A stretch of 64,000 nt of DNA from Cercis canadensis (Eukaryota > Streptophyta > Magnoliopsida > Fabales > Fabaceae): assembly GCA_003255065.1 (NCBI GenBank), contig QAOA01005230.1, positions 218,856-282,855 on the forward strand, given 5' to 3'. A model generated the notes under the pieces. That model was not told the DNA's origin. It searched no databases and saw only the letters and a list, made by a program, of their open reading frames with translations. Below, in pieces: positions 24,389-37,654 of the stretch (within the stretch, counting starts at the first letter, position 1; the number at the start of each line of letters is the position of its first letter). The position numbers and the translations under genes were made by a program.

Positions 24389-24788
24389 TGTTCTTGTGAC
24401 TTCTCCATGAATTGATTGAAGATAATAAGTAGAAGCCGTGAGCCTACAAAATAAGTATTGCAAGTGAAAGCAATCATGAGAAGAGAAGAAGAAGAACAAC
24501 AACAACAAAGCATAAACAAAGTAACTTAAAGTTAATTAATCCATGAGGCCAGCCAGATAAATAATTATTCAACAATTATTGAATTGAAACCCTCGTGATG
24601 ACTTACTAACCTCTAGCATCCCGGGTGACAAGGCTTTTTTGCTCGCACCGAAAGTTAATTAATTAAGTCAAAGGAAAAGCCTATTGATTTGAGAATTGAG
24701 AATACATGTATTTTGGGATTTGAGCAGCAGAGTAGCTTGGAATTATGGGGGTTGAATGAAAAAAAAAGAGAGTTATATGTAATATAAT

Positions 24789-24798
24789 CTATATATAG
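24789..24798 (-). promoter_or_regulatory. TATA box for the MIR172 transcript
   Basis: CTATATATAG, about 400 bp upstream of the hairpin in minus orientation, fits an RNA polymerase II start near 24760 for the primary transcript. This is inferred from position only. Confidence 0.4.
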
Positions 24799-24799
24799 A

Positions 24800-26987
24800 G
24801 AAGGATATACAGAGAAGCAAGAATCAATTGTAATCTGGTGGGTGACCGTAGCATGGCATTCCCAAGAAGCAGAATAAACCATGCCTGAATCAGTGACTCC
24901 TGAGGCTCCCAGAGGTCAGGCCCAGCTAGCTCGATTAGCTTTAGATTACAGATTAATTATATATATGTTGAAAAGAGAACTAGTTAGAAGCATATGTTTA
25001 CTGTGAACTGTGAATCCCCATGTACCTGGCATCTGGGGAGATACAGAAATCAATATAAAGGCTGCAGATTAGAGGGAAGCCCACTTTCCACCAAGGGCTC
25101 CATCGCCATTATATATATTCTAGGATCACAAAGGTTATGCATGATGGATGTGTATGATCTATTTGAACTTTAAAGCTCTATATATCATGATTTTTAAACA
25201 AATCCCAAAGTACATATATTTTCGGTGCTCAACTGCCATATAATCTCAATTGTTTTTAAACTATTGTTTCTCATAAGCAAGTAGCTCATACAAGTAGCGT
25301 AAACTTCACTGTATCTCAATGAAAAAATTTATCTTTAAAGAGAAAAGGTAAGCTGGAGCCCGGCCGGTTATTACCCTGCTGGCGCCATTAGTCTATCTAG
25401 TTCGTCTTTTTAAGTTTGTTGAACCCACCAAATAAATTTATCGAATGTTGTCTGTGCCCCTCGTCCATGCATAAAACTCCAGGCCATGTATCATATATAT
25501 ATATATAAGACAACGGATATCCGTTCCTTGATCGTGTGCAAAAAACTTTCATTTACTTTTGTTTCTAAGAAACCTTAATTTCCTTTTCTGTAGTAAACAA
25601 TTGTTGTTACTTTACATGCATGGACCTCTTACCAGCTTATAGAGATTGAATCCAAGGGTGCTCCAATATCGTATTCTAGCGAGAAAAGACAACATTTACC
25701 AAACATTATATGTGCACGGACACATATGCATACACATATCAATTTGAAAATTACATATTTGGTCTTTGTATCTTATTCTTGTTTAAATCAATAGTTTTCT
25801 AAGATTTAATTTTGAATAACTTGTTAAAAAATTAACAGAAAATTGAAAATTCTGACAAAGCATAGCATACTAAGACTTGTGCCTTGTGTATGTCATGTCA
25901 ACCTTGAGTATTGTCACATTAATTAACACATGCATCCCCTTGATTTTTTTTTATGTATCTAACTAAAACATTAAAATTTTATAAAAACCCAATAAAGAAA
26001 AATTTAAGACATGTACATCTAAAGCTAGATCTACTTAAAACATTAAAAACTTGGAGTTATGTTACTCTAACAGTTAACTTTTTGACAGTCCATTAAAACA
26101 TGAAAATTTTATAAGAATCCAATTGAGGGGGAAAAGAAAAAGACATTCGAACAATGAAGAGCAAAATTGTAATGCTTCTTTTTTTTGACACGTAATAAGT
26201 TGGAATTAAGTGGCAAGCAAATTGAAAATTCGAAAGTTTAGCATCTGCTAATCATGATTACAGTTTGGAGCTAATTAGGGACACAAGGTGCGGGATGATG
26301 TGTAAAGGTGAAGACACATCACAAAGCTGCTTGCTTTTCTGCTTTTGTCCAAGTGTAATGTTTTAACAAGGGAGTCGGTTTTAATCAATAATTGCGTGAG
26401 GGAATCAAATTGGTAATATACTTTACTCACTTATTCTGTGGAGATTAAGCACTATTACTATTACTATTAGAACACGCTAGTAGGATTAGGAGTAATATTC
26501 AGTCTCTATCATAAGTTAATGAGATTTCCACAAGACAAGCAAATCAGCAAGGTCAGGGCCTGTTTGCCAAACTACGCAACAAGCAGAAGCCAGGCCCAGT
26601 TGGCCCAACTCTTGTGTGTTTTCATTCCATCCATCACTAATAAACTATTCACAATTATATAGGAGCAAAAAAGAAAGAAAAAGTTGAGAATTATTCACAA
26701 TTAACTGAGAATAAACTAAGTTAATAGGAGTTGATTAAATACACAACATAAAAGCAAAAAACGAAAAAGCAATTAACTAAAAATTATTATAGCCAAACTC
26801 CAACACCAAACAAGTGGAATTACACTGCTAACAACACTGACTTTTAAACTACTAAATACAATACAACAATTATGAAATGAAACACACACGCTAACGCTAG
26901 CTAATAATAATCCCGTGTGTTTTGTTTCCCAAACAAGATGAAAAACAGCTGAGTGTAAGCGATTGGTTGATGAGTAAGAGGAACTAA
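24800..26987. other. Intergenic DNA, MIR172 promoter side and SMR 3' flank
   Basis: No coding gene recognised. It holds AT microsatellites (for example about 25494-25506). The right end carries the presumed 3' UTR of the SMR gene. Confidence 0.5.
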
Positions 26988-27257
26988 TTAAGCACAAGCT
27001 TGGCGCGTTGGAGGTATTGGAAAGAAGAGGTCCTCAACCTTAAGATGATCAGGTAGCTGGAAGTAGCCCTTCCTGGGTGCCTCTCTTTTCTTCATCCCCT
27101 TCCCATTGCCACTGCCACCAAATGGAAATGGTTTCTTCTTCGGAGGCGGCGGCGGCACCAAAGGCGTCGGTATCCGGCACTCCCGCCGCTCTGGCGTCGA
27201 ACAACCATCGTCATCTCTCATCACCACCTCCTCTCTATTACTTATCATAATCTCCAT
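26988..27257 (-). CDS. SIAMESE-related cyclin-dependent kinase inhibitor
   Basis: Intronless, 89 aa, ATG at 27257 (MEIMISNREEVVMRDDDGCS). The family signature is present: DDGCSTPERRECRIP near 16-30, a proline-lysine stretch PPPPPKKKPF, then KKREAPRKGYFQLPD and the cyclin-contact-like VEDLFF near the end. SMR proteins bind CDK-cyclin complexes in the nucleus, block mitosis and promote endoreduplication, often after stress. Length fits the family (about 75-130 aa). Which SMR subgroup (perhaps SMR3/SMR4-like) cannot be settled by eye. Confidence 0.85.
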   Translation of the reverse strand: MEIMISNREEVVMRDDDGCSTPERRECRIPTPLVPPPPPKKKPFPFGGSGNGKGMKKREAPRKGYFQLPDHLKVEDLFFPIPPTRQACA

Positions 27258-27435
27258 CTCCCAACAATTATCAATTTATCGATATTCTCTCTATTTCCCT
27301 TTTTCTTTTAAATTGAAAAACTATTAACTACTGCATGCCCACTCTCTTCTCAGTTCTCACTCAATCAAACAACAATCAACAAGCACAAAGTGGATGGAAT
27401 TCTTATCTTAATACTGCAGCAACTACTGCTACACA

Positions 27436-27446
27436 TATATTATATA
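27436..27446 (-). promoter_or_regulatory. TATA box of SMR gene
   Basis: The minus strand reads CTTTATATAATATATG, about 180 bp upstream of the SMR start codon. Confidence 0.45.
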
Positions 27447-27449
27447 AAG

Positions 27450-30400
27450 CAAAGTGGAAGATGACTAGTAGTACACACCTCTGCTCTCTCTCTTCTGCTC
27501 TATCTATTTCAACATTTTCAAATACCAAAATGTGTGGCTTCTTCTGGAAAACGCTAGTGACAGCTAAGCACATTTTCCATGTACGTGGCGCAAAAAGCTT
27601 TCACTTGGGTCTTACGTGGCCCCTCCCTCACCCTTCACTCTTGTTCATCCATTTTAAAATTGGCGCTAAACTAAACTAGGCACTTGCTAACTCAAAGCGC
27701 GGGAAACCTGGCTTCTACTCGTTTTCACTTCCACCATTAATCTTTTTTTTTTTTATATAAAATATTTAATTTAAAGAAATTAATTATTTAATAATAAAAA
27801 ATAAAAACTCTCGCCTCTTAGACTTTCAGTCTCTGGACCGGAGCATGTGTGTGGTGTGAGATCATTCATGGTCACGGACCCCACAAGCTCCTTAAACCCG
27901 AATAGGAATCGAGCCGTCTTTGTGTTTTTCGGTAATGCCGTATTTTTCATGACAACATATGGGCTACAAAAATTAACTGCAAAGTAAGATTTGGGCCTAC
28001 TTAGTTGGCCTGCAAATCGTTGATTCCTAATTTGGATAACATGTTTCAAGAAGCCCATTAACACTTTTGGTTAATATATGATGAGGAACATCCCAGGTTT
28101 ATGGAGCATTTTTGTTAGGGATACAGTTTTGGTCCGTCTTGTAAAAAGTTACAATTTTAATAATCTCTTTTTTAGTTTTTAAAATTAAATACTAAGTTAT
28201 AACTTTTAGTAAATCAAAGATGGTAAAAATGTCTTTGTTTTTTTCAAACAAAAATTAATTAAGATTGTCAAACTCGTCAACTAAGTTCAAGTAAAACCTA
28301 AAAGTTGGGATTAATCTAATATGAAATCATGGTCATGTCATGGTTTGGTCAGTGATGACTGGCAGTGCTGCCCTCACGCCTGGATCAACTGTTGGTCAGA
28401 AGAGAAGGTCGTTCCTGAACGTGAGGATCCCAATGATGATCACCAAGCCGTCAATCTCAGTAAATTATAATGTCAATGAGGGAAACAACCCAGGAATAGG
28501 TGGCGCCACCTGAAGCGGGTGGAGGGGGCACTTGCTTGAAGCCTGGAGCAAAAGACATAAGAACCCACGTGAAGTTGTCCACTCCCTTGGCTAGCTATGA
28601 GTAACTCTTGCTATTCATAAAGAAACCTTAGCTAATCACGTCGTATGTGCCAACCCAAACTTGTCATTTCCTTATTTAAGAACCCTTTTGTTTTCTTCTA
28701 TAAAATAATTCGCACACAAACAATTTCAGTTGTATCTTAATAAATTTTTATTTCCAAATACTAACCGATCAATTATACATCATCATTTCCGGAAAAAAAA
28801 AAAATGTCTTTTTTGTCCTTCTAAAATTTCTTCAATTTCCGCATTCTTTTTCTGAAATTATTATTTTCTAAACAAGCTAAATACTGTTTGGTATTGTTAA
28901 CGTAGTTCTAATTCTAAACTGTAAATACCAGTACACTGTCGCCTTACTCACGCGACGCCCATCTCGCGTGTGGTTCAACACCCAAGCAAAGGAAAACAAA
29001 TATATTATGCATTTTTAGGAAAAAAAAAAAATCCTTAATTTCTTTCCTTAATTTGCTATATCAAATCTTTTTTTACCAAATTAATATATATAAATCTCGA
29101 TGTATATTTAGTATGTTGCAATTCTATCTGCACTTCCATTTACATATGCAAATTCTTACCATCCTTATTCATGCTTAATTTATTTCTCTTTAAATAAAGT
29201 AAGATAGATTGTAACAACCCTAAACACTCTATAATAACAATCACTTATCATCTTACATTTGATTCAATCTTTTTATTTTAAATAGCTGTATCTTTATTTC
29301 ATCCACAATCTCAGAATTTAATTTATATATTCCAAATATGACCTATTCGTGAGAGATGTTATTTACTTTGAAACAAATGGTTTAGAATAATTAATAAAAT
29401 ATTTAAAATAAACCACATGATCATGTATCAATAAGAGCAATAATTATTCTAATAGTTATAAAGAGTTCTATTCACTCTTGTGCAAAATCAACTCTCTATT
29501 AAGTTTGAGAAATATTATATAAAGATTAAGAGAATCATGAAGGCAATGATATTTCGCTAACACAAGCACATACAATATAATTAGTCAAAGACTTGGAATT
29601 GTCTCAGGTTTGAATTCATATTATTCTAATATCCTTCGATAGAAAATCTATCTTTATATATTGAATAACAAAAAAGAAAAAAAAAATGATTTCAGTAGGC
29701 ACAGATAATCCAAGAGAATGCTTTTTCGACCATTAGCACAGTTAATTCATTATTGCTCGATCCAAAATTCTTTTGTCACTGTAATCTAGACCACAAACGA
29801 CAAAATTTAGTAGAAGTCATTAGATTAGATTTAGTGACTTTTTAATACTAAAAAAATCATATATGTCTTATTCGATAACGACATATGAGAAAATTATTTA
29901 GTAAACAATAAATTTTCACAGGACACATTATAGTTTTAATAGTAAAATGACAATTTTTTCCATACACCTTATGACTTGTTAGATTTAATTTGGATAAATA
30001 AGTGTAACATATGTTATGGTTTAGGAAATGTAGGTAGTGCTAAGTTGCTTGTTTGTGTGGTGAGACTGAGACATACATACACATTACTTATACAAAGATT
30101 TGTGCATGCGTTATAAAAGTAGATGGCGATGAGGCAAAGGAAACGTCAAATGAGAATAATACAGTGTGACGCGAACAAGGGTCTTTGCCTAAAATGGCAA
30201 TGAAATCTGGAAAGTATTGAAATTAGCCCAAAGGAAACCCAGAAACACAAGCCTTGTTGGTCTATGACTATGACTATGACCCTGAGTCTTGAATTCTAAC
30301 GCAAAAGTACGGACTAGAATTGCCAGTTTGCCACTCCCAACAACAAGGGTGTGGTAGGACCACCTGCCTGGGCTACCGTCCCATCCAATCACCGAGGTTC

Positions 30401-30886
30401 TAATCCCATAACCAATTTAAATTTATTTAATTCTTTGTTAAACCATATTATATTTTTGTTTCTCTGTGCAAACAGTGTTATTCTTTTCTTCTATGACAGT
30501 AATAAAAACATGAGTGCCACCAACGCTCACTTAAAGCGCGTCGTCATCATACACTCCATTCCCATTTAAATTTACCAAAAAGCAATTTGATTAGGGAAAA
30601 TCTCATTAATTTGTTTTGTTTTTCAAAAATAGAAAATTTCTCAAGGGGTAAAAGGGTAATGTGGGAGAAAGATATTGGGATTGAGCAGAAAAAGGGAGTT
30701 CCAAATAAGTAACCATACAATACAATACATAAATAAATAACAGTGGTGACGCCTGTCCCAAATATTTCTGCTACAAAAGCCACTCCGAACAGGAACAGCA
30801 CCATAGTCGCACAGTAAAGGGTATTCCAAATTCCAATTCAGTCCCTGTCTCGGTTAGCTTCAGTTTGAATCTCTTGCTCCTTCATC
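27450..30886. other. Intergenic DNA between divergent SMR and CYP707A genes
   Basis: Mostly AT-rich without genes. One GC-richer island at about 28330-28600 holds a short open frame (separate entry). The right end is the CYP707A promoter. Confidence 0.5.
28340..28513 (+). CDS. Short open frame in a GC-rich island (unrecognised)
   Basis: 57 codons from ATG 28340 (MVWSVMTGSAALTPGSTVGQ, then KRRSFLNVRIPMMITK) to TGA 28511. Base composition differs from the surrounding AT-rich DNA. There is no signal peptide or known motif. It may be a remnant exon of a larger gene or a chance frame; I cannot assign a function. Confidence 0.2.
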   Translation: MVWSVMTGSAALTPGSTVGQKRRSFLNVRIPMMITKPSISVNYNVNEGNNPGIGGAT

Positions 30887-33613
30887 ATGCAGCCACCTTT
30901 TTCTGTAACCTTCCATTTCCAACTGCTCCTCTCTTCCCTGTTGCTCTTGATATCAATTTTGCTGTCTTCTTTGTTGCTTGCTCGCCTTAGCCGCCAATGG
31001 GTCCAGCTTCAGCGCACTAAAGCCAAACGCTTGCCCCCCGGTTCCATGGGCTGGCCTTACATAGGGGAGACTCTCAAGCTCTATACTCAAAACCCAAATT
31101 CCTTCTTCTCCAAGCGGCAACAAAAGTATATATATTTATAAATTTAACGTTATTTCTATACACATGTGGTTCTGAATCGTATATGGTACGTACGTAGGTA
31201 TGGCGATATCTTCAAGACCCATATACTGGGATGTCCTTGTGTGATGATTTCAAGCCCAGAAGCAGCGAAAATGGTGCTTGTGACTGATGCGCAACGGTTT
31301 AAGCCAACCTATCCGCCAAGCAAAGAGAAGATGATAGGGCCGGAGGCGGTTTTCTTTCAGCAGGGAGCTTATCACTCAATGCTTAAAAAGTTAGTTCGGT
31401 CATCGTTTTTACCCTCTACAATTAAGAATTCTGTGTCCCAGGTTGAGCAAATTGTCCTCAAAATGCTGCCAACTTGGATGAACACCACCATCAACACCTT
31501 ACAACAGATGAAGAGGGTACGTTACATTCATAACATGACCTAACATAACATGTATATGTCGGTTACACACCATTTTTGCATTAATTAATCGATTAATTAG
31601 TTTTATGTTTTAGTATGCTTTTGAGGTAGCTATCATTTCGGCTTTTGGTGAAATGAAGCAAATGGAAATGGAAGAAATCAAAAGCTTGTATCGGCGCTTG
31701 GAGAAGGGCTACAATTCCTTGCCTCTGGATCTTCCTGGAACCTACTACCGTGATGCATTGAGGGTAAAAAACAATGCTCTCTTTTCTCCCCACCGCGTAA
31801 TGTGCATTCCTCTGTCTGAATTAATTAATTGACACAAATTGAATTAATATATATATATATAGGCGAGGAAGCTTCTGAGCGAGAGTATAAGGAGATTAAT
31901 ACATAGGAGGAAGGAAAGCGGGAGGCATGAAGGAGGGTTACTGGAAGTTCTACTGGGAGCGGGAGCTGCAACTGACGACACACGACACCTCACTGATTCT
32001 CAGATTGCTGATAATCTCATTGGAGTCATCTTTGCTGCCCAAGACACCACTGCTAGCGCCCTCACCTGGACTCTCAAGTATTTGCACGATGATCTCACTC
32101 TCCTCCACCGAGTCACCGTAAATACTAAATACTCATATCCTCCCTTTTTTTCTCCCAACCCTGTTTTCATATAAATAAATTTTCTCAGGACGAACAGGAA
32201 GAAATTAAAAGCCAACTGGATAAAGAAAATCGGGGGCTTACTTGGAATGATACCAGGCGCATGCCCTTCACCACCCGGGTATATTAATAAATTCTTATTA
32301 CTATTATTTTTAAGGATTTGTTATGTTGATTCTTTTTTAAAGAAAAAAGATAATTAAATATTAGATTAGAATAATCCTCATTTAATTAAATAATTAAAGT
32401 ATACGAGATTAGAAAGGTTGTAATTAATGGGGTTGAATGAAAATGAGATTCAGGTAATCCAAGAAACGTTGAGAAGGGCAAGCATACTTTCATTCACATT
32501 CAGAGAAGCAGTGGAAGATGTTGAGCTAGAGGGTTACTCTATTCCTAAAGGCTGGAAGGTGCTTCCCCTGTTCCGAAGCATCCATCACTCTGCTGATTTG
32601 TTCCCTGAGCCCCACAAGTTTGATCCTTCAAGATTCGAGGTAATTAACCTCTTACCTCCCTCCTCACCTATCTCCACCTATGCTGTATATATATATATAT
32701 ATATATATGTAACACTCTTAGCTAGCTAATTGCTATAATGTTTTCTGACCAATACATGTAAAGCGGGTCAGGATTGGAGAGCAGGGTTTTATCTTGTTAT
32801 GTCAGAAACATAAGGTTATAAATGGTTAGCTAGATTATCTAGCTAGTGGGGGTGAAGTCCTTTTCATTTCCCATATGAAACTTCCCCTATTTAGGTGATT
32901 CTTTTACTGAAATCCTAATACTATCAGAAGCATGTGATCTGGTTTTGTAGGCTAGTACAATAAATTAATTTCTTCTTGCTTTTTGGTTCAATCAAATTGA
33001 AAATTAATACTAGACTAGTAGTACTGAGAAATGGAAGAAGAGGTGTTGAAGAGATTTGGGTTTGACTTTGGTTTATGTGATTATGCAGGTGCCACCGAGA
33101 CCAAACACATACATGCCATTTGGAAATGGAATCCACTCTTGTCCAGGTAGTGAGCTGGCTAAGCTTGAGGTGCTCGTCCTCCTCCACCACCTCACCGTCT
33201 CTTACAGGTATTATATGAATAATGATCCTTTCATTCATCTTATCTGATAATCTATCAATAACTTGACTTTGAACCCTTAATGTCATCTGGGTCGGTTAGC
33301 ATTATATGTACAATCCATTGATCTAATTTGATCCCTTAGGAACTTTTGCTAGAAGTAGTTTGTCTAGTACTCTATATCTTAAGTTGACAATGTGAACATT
33401 GATGGTGGTCCTAATTGTGTTCCTTAGGCTGTGGAAGTGGTCCTTCTTGTTGAAGGGTTTTCGTCTTAGTACTAGTGAACAAGAGAAGACATGAGTACTG
33501 ATCTCTCACCAACAAAAAGCCGTTAGACTTAAATGTTCTCTGTATTCTATTAAGTATACGTGGAAAGCGTGCATGATAGTGTAGCCAAACGCAACCCAAA
33601 AAGAAAACCCCTT

Positions 33614-33652
<39 letters not shown>

Positions 33653-34598
33653 GCCTATTACTATTATGCCGGTGAATCAAAACTATCCTTTAATTTTACG
33701 AGCAATTTTCGTCAACCATTATTTAAAAATTTCGCCCTCATTGGCCTTCTCTCCATCATGGAATGGATTTCTGTTTCTGTTTCTGAATGACAGATTTTTT
33801 TAAGTTGTATGGCTAGTTTATGTGCATCCAATTTAGACTGGTGACATAAAAATCAACATGTGTGCACTCAAACTTCAAGGAAGCACGAACCACAGTAAAA
33901 TTAGTCCATGCAATTCCAATTTGGCAGCTGCCAAGTCTTGATCAAATGACAGAAACACATATGGAGGGCCAGTTGTGAAAACTAAGACAAACTCCATGAT
34001 GGCATTGGCATGACATGTTAGCAGTCAAATTTGAAACGGCGAGGTTTTACTTGACACCACACGTAGCTCTGCACAATTACGCACCACACCATATTTCACA
34101 TTGTCCTCATCAGAGATATTCAAATTGAACCTGACCCACGTACTCATTTTCTTCCTCTTTGCTTCATAAAAAGGATAATGGCTTCTACTGAGTAGTCAGA
34201 GGCTGTTAGAATAAGTGATGCCCCCATTAGTTCCATTAATAAGATCTTGTCAACTGAGGAGTTTAAATGTTGCTACCTGAAACTTTAAGAAAGCCATTTA
34301 TATAGTTCTGCAGAGTAGATATGACATATAAGACTCATGTAAAATAGCATTACATCCCAAGTCTCGGATGCAATATTTTTGGTCTTCTGACAAGTAACAT
34401 GAGAAACATGTACTTGGAAGTTTGGCCAAAAATGTCAATTTTTCAAATAGATTTTGCCAATTTTGTACTCATCCTCTGATGGTTAATTTTAGGTGGCAAG
34501 TTGTGGGAGATGAAGATGGCATACAGTATGGTCCTTTTCCTGTGCCGAAACATGGATTACCAGTAAAGATAACTCCGAGGAAGAAGACACTTGCCTGA
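30887..34598 (+). CDS. CYP707A: Abscisic acid 8'-hydroxylase, cytochrome P450 CYP707A
   Basis: Eight exons: 30887-31125, 31198-31516, 31614-31763, 31863-32117, 32189-32278, 32454-32639, 33089-33207, 34493-34598 (1464 nt, 487 aa). It has an N-terminal ER anchor (LLLSSLLLLISILLSSLLLA) and a proline hinge RLPPGSMGWPYIGETLKL. It also has the oxygen-activation I-helix AAQDTTAS (about 294), ExxR in ETLR (355-358) and heme loop FGNGIHSCPG with Cys431. CYP707A enzymes hydroxylate abscisic acid at C-8', the main route of its breakdown. The strongly Leu/Ser-rich N-terminus and length resemble CYP707A4, but the subgroup is a guess. The last intron is long (1285 bp) and holds a possible alternative last exon. 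Confidence 0.93.
33428..33494 (+). other. Possible alternative last exon of CYP707A
   Basis: Inside the last intron, TTCCTTAG at 33420-33427 makes a good acceptor with an upstream CTAAT branch-like site. If used, exon 7 would continue in phase with RLWKWSFLLKGFRLSTSE... for 22 residues to TGA at 33492-33494. This would replace the normal RWQVVGDEDG tail while keeping the heme exon. There is no transcript evidence. Confidence 0.25.
33616..33652 (+). repeat. (CT)n(AT)n compound microsatellite
   Basis: Uninterrupted CT repeat followed directly by an AT repeat, in the last intron of CYP707A. Confidence 0.9.
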
Positions 34599-37500
34599 AG
34601 TTGTAGCATTCAGGCTCGAGACCATGACTAGAAGTGTTAGAAAAACAGTGGGGCCTAAGCAATGCATCCCCATCAAAATCTATGGTGTTTTTTTTTTTTT
34701 TTTTTCCTGTGTTTCTCTTTTGTGGTCGGGAATCCTCCCAATATAAAAAGCCTTTTGGGATGGATTTAGTACTGGTTACAGTACATGGTCATTCTGTGTA
34801 AGCTAAATGTTTGCGCAGAGAAATATAAATATATAAATATGATATAAAAAAAAATAAAAGAATTACAAAATGAAAGATGTATGTGAGTCTTGGGGATCAA
34901 ATGTGTGTGGTTTTGAATGTGGATGAAGTAGCTTTCCAGTTTATAAATCTTGGGCCGCTATTATCGCCGAAACTTGATTAGGTCCAGACTCCAGACCCAC
35001 ATAGCGTTCTTCAATCTTCACATTTCACAAGGCAGTCGCACAGGTGCTCTGCTCATGACATGAGTGGATTGTTGATGCTACAATTCCACGTGGGTAGTGG
35101 TTTAGCACCCAAATGCTACCTACGTGGCTAACTGACCATGTCGTATAGGATTTGTTGCAAGCATAGGTCTCAGACAACTTTAATAAATGTTGTCAATCCT
35201 TAAAAATATGACGACAAAACCTAAAATGCCAAGATCTTTCTTTGTCAATCCAAGGAGAAGAGTCAGTTTTTTTTCAATAAACTCAATTCCGTGAAAAATA
35301 AAAAATAAAAACATGTTGTATGGACACAAATCATTGTCCAATTATTTTCTGATAAGACGGTATGCTCTGTCACATACTAACGTTCATGATAAGCAATGAA
35401 AGATCCATGACTTTCACCAAACGTCGCACCTTCTCAATGTTCTCATGTTATTTAATCGAGTTTGGTCTCACATTAAGCACCATGCATGCATGCTTTCACA
35501 ACCCACCAATCTAATTTCTCGCTTCAGAAAGCATCCACTAATGTATAGGATGCAGAATGAGATAGTAGCACAGAAGCGTACCTTACAATTAGATACGTTA
35601 AATGAGATGGGTCTGAATGCTGCACCATGGTTATTACGGGATAATCCCCTACAAGGTTAATGAACTTGAATCGAGGCTGCTTATGTCTTCATTTTGGTAT
35701 AAACATTCATGCCCTTATTTATTGTCAGAAATAAATAAGGCAACTTAATCTCTAAACAACATTAGATGCCTTCTGGTGGCCGAATGAGAGTCAACAAGGT
35801 TTAGACTTCAGATCAGTTCTGGGGTTTAGTGCCCATAGAACAGCATCTGGAAAGGATTTTCTTGATCCTAATGGTATTGATTAGGGTCTCCATGCTCAAA
35901 TTCAATTATATACTTCGGTTCTAACACAACAGTAAAACTAATTAACTCAAACAAATCAACTCCCAGTAAACAAGCAATGCACGACAACCATAAGCAGTTT
36001 TAAAAAGTCTACCTTCTTTCTCTTAACAACATTATCCATTGCTTTAACACCAATATTCCAAGCTTCCTCGATTAATTTTTCTGCATTTTCCTCTAAATTT
36101 CAAACTACACTGATCTTTAGTAACTCCTTTTAGATTGGCTTTGCTGAAAGCCTGAAAGCAAACCACTGCATGACAATTTTGCCTCTATTCTAGACAGATA
36201 AAAAACGACAGGTTTGGAGATGAGAAAGAGTACTTAAGCACAGTAGTGGCATACTACTTCTGTGCTTACACATGCTTGCGTTTTATAACAAAGAACATCG
36301 ATAGCAGTTGAAATGTTTTCACCGCAAGAAATCAATTAATTTAAAGAACTATAGAGCTGCAGAGGATATCTAAGTTTCTCCGGTAAGTATTTTTTTAAAA
36401 AAATTTTTGGTCTTCTTTCAAAGAAATTCGAAGCGCTGTGATTGTACATCCACATGGCAATATGACATCTTAAAGCCTTCATACTCTCTTAGTAATGGAT
36501 TCTTTTAGGCCTCAGAGCCCATGTCAATGGTATATATTGAACATCACAACCTAAGTCTCTCTTATCGTGCTTAAGCACTGGAGCTCGTATTAAGTTTAAG
36601 GAATTCACTTCCAATGGCTTTCCTTTTCAAAATTCAGGTTTCATCTACATGGCTGGTTACTTTCTTCCTAAATAAAATTTCCCAATGATGTATTCCTTAT
36701 ACCAGAAACTTACCCTCTCTTTAAGAATGTAAATAAACAAAGCATTTCGCAGGTACGTGATAAGCAGAAATAGCTTCAATTGAATATGATTTTTCAGAAA
36801 AAGAAAGCGCTCATGTACAAGAATAATCTCCATCTTCTCTTTCCGTTCTTATCATTGTACCAATAAATCCGCCCCCCTTCCACCACCCCCCCTCCCGCCC
36901 CTTTATTTTTATTTTTTATCCTTCCTCTTTCTTGCTACTGCATTCCTCCCATCCATTTTGAATATTACCAAGCATAGCTTGGTATTGAGTTCCAAAAGCA
37001 GTAACAAATATGAATATATGCCCATTCCAGGCTACACTAAAACATGGTTCAGATAATTCATATGGTACCAAGATATTTGCATATTCAACCACAGAGCCAT
37101 GTCTCCACAAAGTTACTATAGTATGCGCACCAAAGAGAGGGGAAAAAAAATCTAAACCCCCAGGAGCGCCAGCATTGGCCATCCAATAGAAGACATGATT
37201 GATCGCTAATGTGCTTGCAACAAGAAAATACATATGGGAGACACTTCAACACATGTTACACATAGAGCTATCTAGTAGAAAATGATGTTTCTAATATCGG
37301 GCATTGTATCAAATTCAAAATGTAATGCATATATATAATGAGTAAACTCAAGATAGACAAGAGAAATAAATAGTTGGTGTTCGCAAGTCCTGAACAAGGA
37401 TAAAGTAAACCACCTATGCAGTGGTGAAACAAAAACAAAGCCTCAGATAGAACCTAAACATTCAACAGGCAATCACCACTGGTGCATCAGAATCGCCCCA

Positions 37501-37654
37501 GGGGGATTTGCTAAAATGAAAAAGTTAAACAGACACTCAACTAAACACAGTGAAAAGTAAACAACGACACGCACAACTCTATTACCCCTACAACACTTTA
37601 TCTTGTACCTAAATCTGGCATTCCATGACTGACAACTAAATTTTTGGAGACCAA
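34599..37654. other. Intergenic DNA between convergent CYP707A and methyltransferase-like genes
   Basis: No gene recognised. Frames such as 35445-35660 (+) and 36916-37233 (-) are open but have no motif I can name. A T-rich run lies at 34687-34707. The right end includes the 3' UTR of the minus-strand gene. Confidence 0.5.

Noticed and set aside
24247-24519. 90-codon minus-strand open frame over the MIR172 region
   Set aside because: It is explained by the miRNA hairpin. There is no protein similarity, and the mature and star arms lie within it.
27470-27510. miR156-like text (TGCTCTCTCTCTTCTGC)
   Set aside because: It is a CT-rich leader-type stretch. No complementary arm is visible nearby and several mismatches to miR156/157 remain.
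30340-30420. Possible tRNA-derived SINE or tRNA (GGTTCTAATCCC resembling a B box)
   Set aside because: The A box is poor, no cloverleaf can be drawn and no tail or target duplication is visible.
8879-34598. SDIR1 and CYP707A as a functional ABA gene cluster
   Set aside because: They are 20 kb apart with unrelated genes between. Nothing in the sequence supports co-regulation, so co-location is probably chance.
35445-35660. 71-codon plus-strand frame downstream of CYP707A
   Set aside because: No recognisable domain and no convincing promoter or splice context.
36916-37233. 105-codon minus-strand frame
   Set aside because: No motif, no homology I recognise and no gene-like context; likely a chance frame or 3' flank.
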